Made by a program: the position numbers and the translations under genes. Below the pieces are notes generated by a model. The model did not search any database, was not told the DNA's origin, and was given only the letters and a program-made list of their open reading frames with translations. A stretch of DNA of 64,000 bases from Glaciecola sp049650345 (lineage in GTDB: Bacteria > Pseudomonadota > Gammaproteobacteria > Enterobacterales > Alteromonadaceae): NCBI GenBank assembly GCA_049650345.1, contig JBARZY010000133.1, forward strand, positions 7,845 through 71,844. The letters are read 5' to 3'. Position 1 is the stretch's first letter. Every line of letters starts with the position of its first letter. This document shows positions 62,517 through 64,000 of this stretch, piece by piece.

Positions 62517-64000
62517 CTATACCATTTTTCTAAGCAAATGCCCCGTATTTAACGATAACAACCGCCAGCAACTAAATGCTCCCAGCAATCCTACCACTAC
62601 AGCGCCAATGCTAGGCGCAATGAGCCAATATTCCACATGCAAACTCGGCGGCATTTGAAAGACTAATTTTTGCAATAAGAACAAACTAAATTCGTTTGCC
62701 AATGCTGCCATTAGACCAGCCACCCCGCCAATGATTAAAAACTCGTTGATAACGCTGAAGCGAATACTCAAGCCTTTTAACCCTAAAGTACGCAAAATAG
62801 CTAACTCTTCCAAACGCTCGTCCATACTTGCTTGCACTTGCGCAATTAATACCAATGAGCCAGCGACTAATACCAACACCAAGATAAACTCTACCGCCAT
62901 TGACACTTGATCAATAATTTCACGAAGCTGATCTATTCTGGCATCAACGTCGAATAACGTAACGCTGGCAAATGGTGCCATTAATGGCGCAATGTCTCGC
63001 TTACGGCTTTCATCAAGGTGAAAACTAGTAATATAGGTAGCACTAAAGTTTTCCATTGCTTTAGGATGCAGTACAAAAAAGAAGTTAGGTTGTAAGGTTT
63101 GCCAATCAACTTCTCGCACACTGGTTACGGTAGCGTTTATTACTTCACTGCCAACATTAAACGTGAGTTTATCGCCCAATGTGATATCTAAGCGCCCTGC
63201 CACCTCTTCTTCAATCGACAGGGGCACTGGCTCGCCTTCTTGCCAGTTGTCATGCCACTCACCTTCAGTGATAACATTGCCGCTTTGTAACTCAGTACTC
63301 CAACTTAAGTTAGCTTCACGGCCTAAGCCTTGGCGGCCTTCGTTACTGCGCTCTTCGCCTTCTTTGGTCACTTCAGTACGAATACTTTCGTCATTAATTG
63401 ATACAAAGCGGCCACGTGCCACCGGATAAAACTTTTCATAACTCACATCATTGGTGTTGAAATGCTCCATAAGCGCAGGTCTTTGTGACTCGGTAATATT
63501 CGCCACAAAGTAGTTTGGTGTGCCCTCAGGTAATTGGTCTCGCCACTGTTTAACCATATCGTTGCGCATCACCAGCACCACCAACAACAACATAATGGTA
63601 ATGGCAAAACTGATAAGCTGTACCGAGTTCCCTATTGCTCGGCGTTTTATGCGTGCCCATGCTAGCGTCCAAGCGCCCATACTGCCGCTGCCAAGTTTAC
63701 GGCCAACTATTATTAGCAGGTGCGTCATGGCCAACAAACTCAATACCAAAACTACGCCTGAAGCGAATAAAATACTGCTAATTTTCAAGTTTCCACTGTA
63801 AACCCACATAAGTAAGAACACAGCAGAGCCAGAAAACAAAAGCTGTAGCGCTTTTGACGACACGGTTGAATCGATGTCTTTGCGCAACACCCTAAGTGGC
63901 GGAATAGAAAACAGCTGTAACAAAGGATAAATAGAAAACAGCAATGCGCAGGTTACGCCAGTAAATACGGCGATACCTAATGGCCGCCAATACCACGTGT
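62517..64000 (-). CDS. ABC transporter permease, YbbP-like FtsX family (5' end outside window)
   Basis: The C-terminal part (at least 494 codons) of a large FtsX/MacB-type permease. The reading frame is still open at the right edge, so the N-terminus is missing. The visible part has a helix (LQLLFSGSAVFLLMWVYSG) followed by several others. A large periplasmic domain (about residues 130-320 from the first local start, GTPNYFVANITESQRPALMEHF) precedes the final three FtsX helices, with ERLEELAILRTLGLKG, which matches YbbP-type permeases. In E. coli YbbA is the ATPase partner, beyond this edge. No C-terminal fault is seen. Confidence 0.85.
   Translation of the reverse strand, partial: TWYWRPLGIAVFTGVTCALLFSIYPLLQLFSIPPLRVLRKDIDSTVSSKALQLLFSGSAVFLLMWVYSGNLKISSILFASGVVLVLSLLAMTHLLIIVGRKLGSGSMGAWTLAWARIKRRAIGNSVQLISFAITIMLLLVVLVMRNDMVKQWRDQLPEGTPNYFVANITESQRPALMEHFNTNDVSYEKFYPVARGRFVSINDESIRTEVTKEGEERSNEGRQGLGREANLSWSTELQSGNVITEGEWHDNWQEGEPVPLSIEEEVAGRLDITLGDKLTFNVGSEVINATVTSVREVDWQTLQPNFFFVLHPKAMENFSATYITSFHLDESRKRDIAPLMAPFASVTLFDVDARIDQLREIIDQVSMAVEFILVLVLVAGSLVLIAQVQASMDERLEELAILRTLGLKGLSIRFSVINEFLIIGGVAGLMAALANEFSLFLLQKLVFQMPPSLHVEYWLIAPSIGAVVVGLLGAFSCWRLLSLNTGHLLRKMV

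Noticed and set aside
1..64000. CRISPR arrays, insertion sequences, integrases or prophage genes
   Set aside because: I looked for regularly spaced repeats, transposases and phage proteins and saw none. The gene content is chromosomal throughout.

Overview
The window is a stretch of bacterial chromosome from a gammaproteobacterium, most likely a marine Alteromonadales member (Alteromonas/Glaciecola/Paraglaciecola-like). The evidence is gene order and protein character: metG next to mrp and dcd, yafS-gloB-mltD, cysS-ppiB-lpxH, truA-accD-folC-dedD-cvpA-purF, scpA-scpB-rluB and folX-yfcH are gammaproteobacterial linkages. The moderately AT-rich sequence, CheV, RND pumps, an exported tricorn-type protease and an S9 prolyl oligopeptidase fit a free-living marine heterotroph. 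I see no prophage, insertion sequence, CRISPR array or plasmid function. The species assignment is inference.

Layout. 1-3.2 kb: a possible receiver-domain remnant, tRNA-Pro(GGG), a metallophosphoesterase, dcd and mrp, all on the minus strand. 3.3-13.4 kb: metG, a YafS-like methyltransferase, gloB, mltD, cysS, ppiB, lpxH, an unknown membrane-anchored coiled-coil protein and miaE. 13.4-22 kb: a DMT transporter and a three-gene RND efflux operon (adaptor plus two different pumps, no outer-membrane channel). 22.2-25.4 kb: the tricorn-like protease. 25.5-31.4 kb: an alpha/beta hydrolase with no normal start codon, cheV behind a sigma-28-type promoter, an ElaA acetyltransferase, a three-gene cluster of RimK ligase, M14-type deacylase and retropepsin-like protease, and a Yip1-family membrane protein. 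31.5-42.6 kb: a long minus-strand housekeeping run, yciO-scpA-scpB-rluB-truA-accD-folC-dedD-cvpA-purF, followed by a glutathione-dependent formaldehyde detoxification pair. 42.7-48.3 kb: a second RND pump and adaptor divergent from a LysR regulator. 48.3-51.4 kb: a TrpH/RNase AM-like PHP protein and a prolyl oligopeptidase lipoprotein. 51.8-59 kb: the tryptophan operon trpL-E-G-D-CF-B-A plus a YciI protein. 59-64 kb: a diguanylate cyclase, an AI-2E-family permease, folX, yfcH and a truncated ABC-transporter permease that runs off the right edge.

How genes work together. The clearest regulatory system is transcription attenuation of the trp operon, with a 16-residue leader peptide carrying three consecutive Trp codons, followed by an intrinsic terminator. 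The best candidate for an under-described functional unit is the RimK/M14/retropepsin cluster, which by family could add, trim and cleave amino-acid tails on a protein or peptide. Many genes have non-ATG or internal starts; I chose starts from Shine-Dalgarno spacing and family length, and each choice is explained in the entry.
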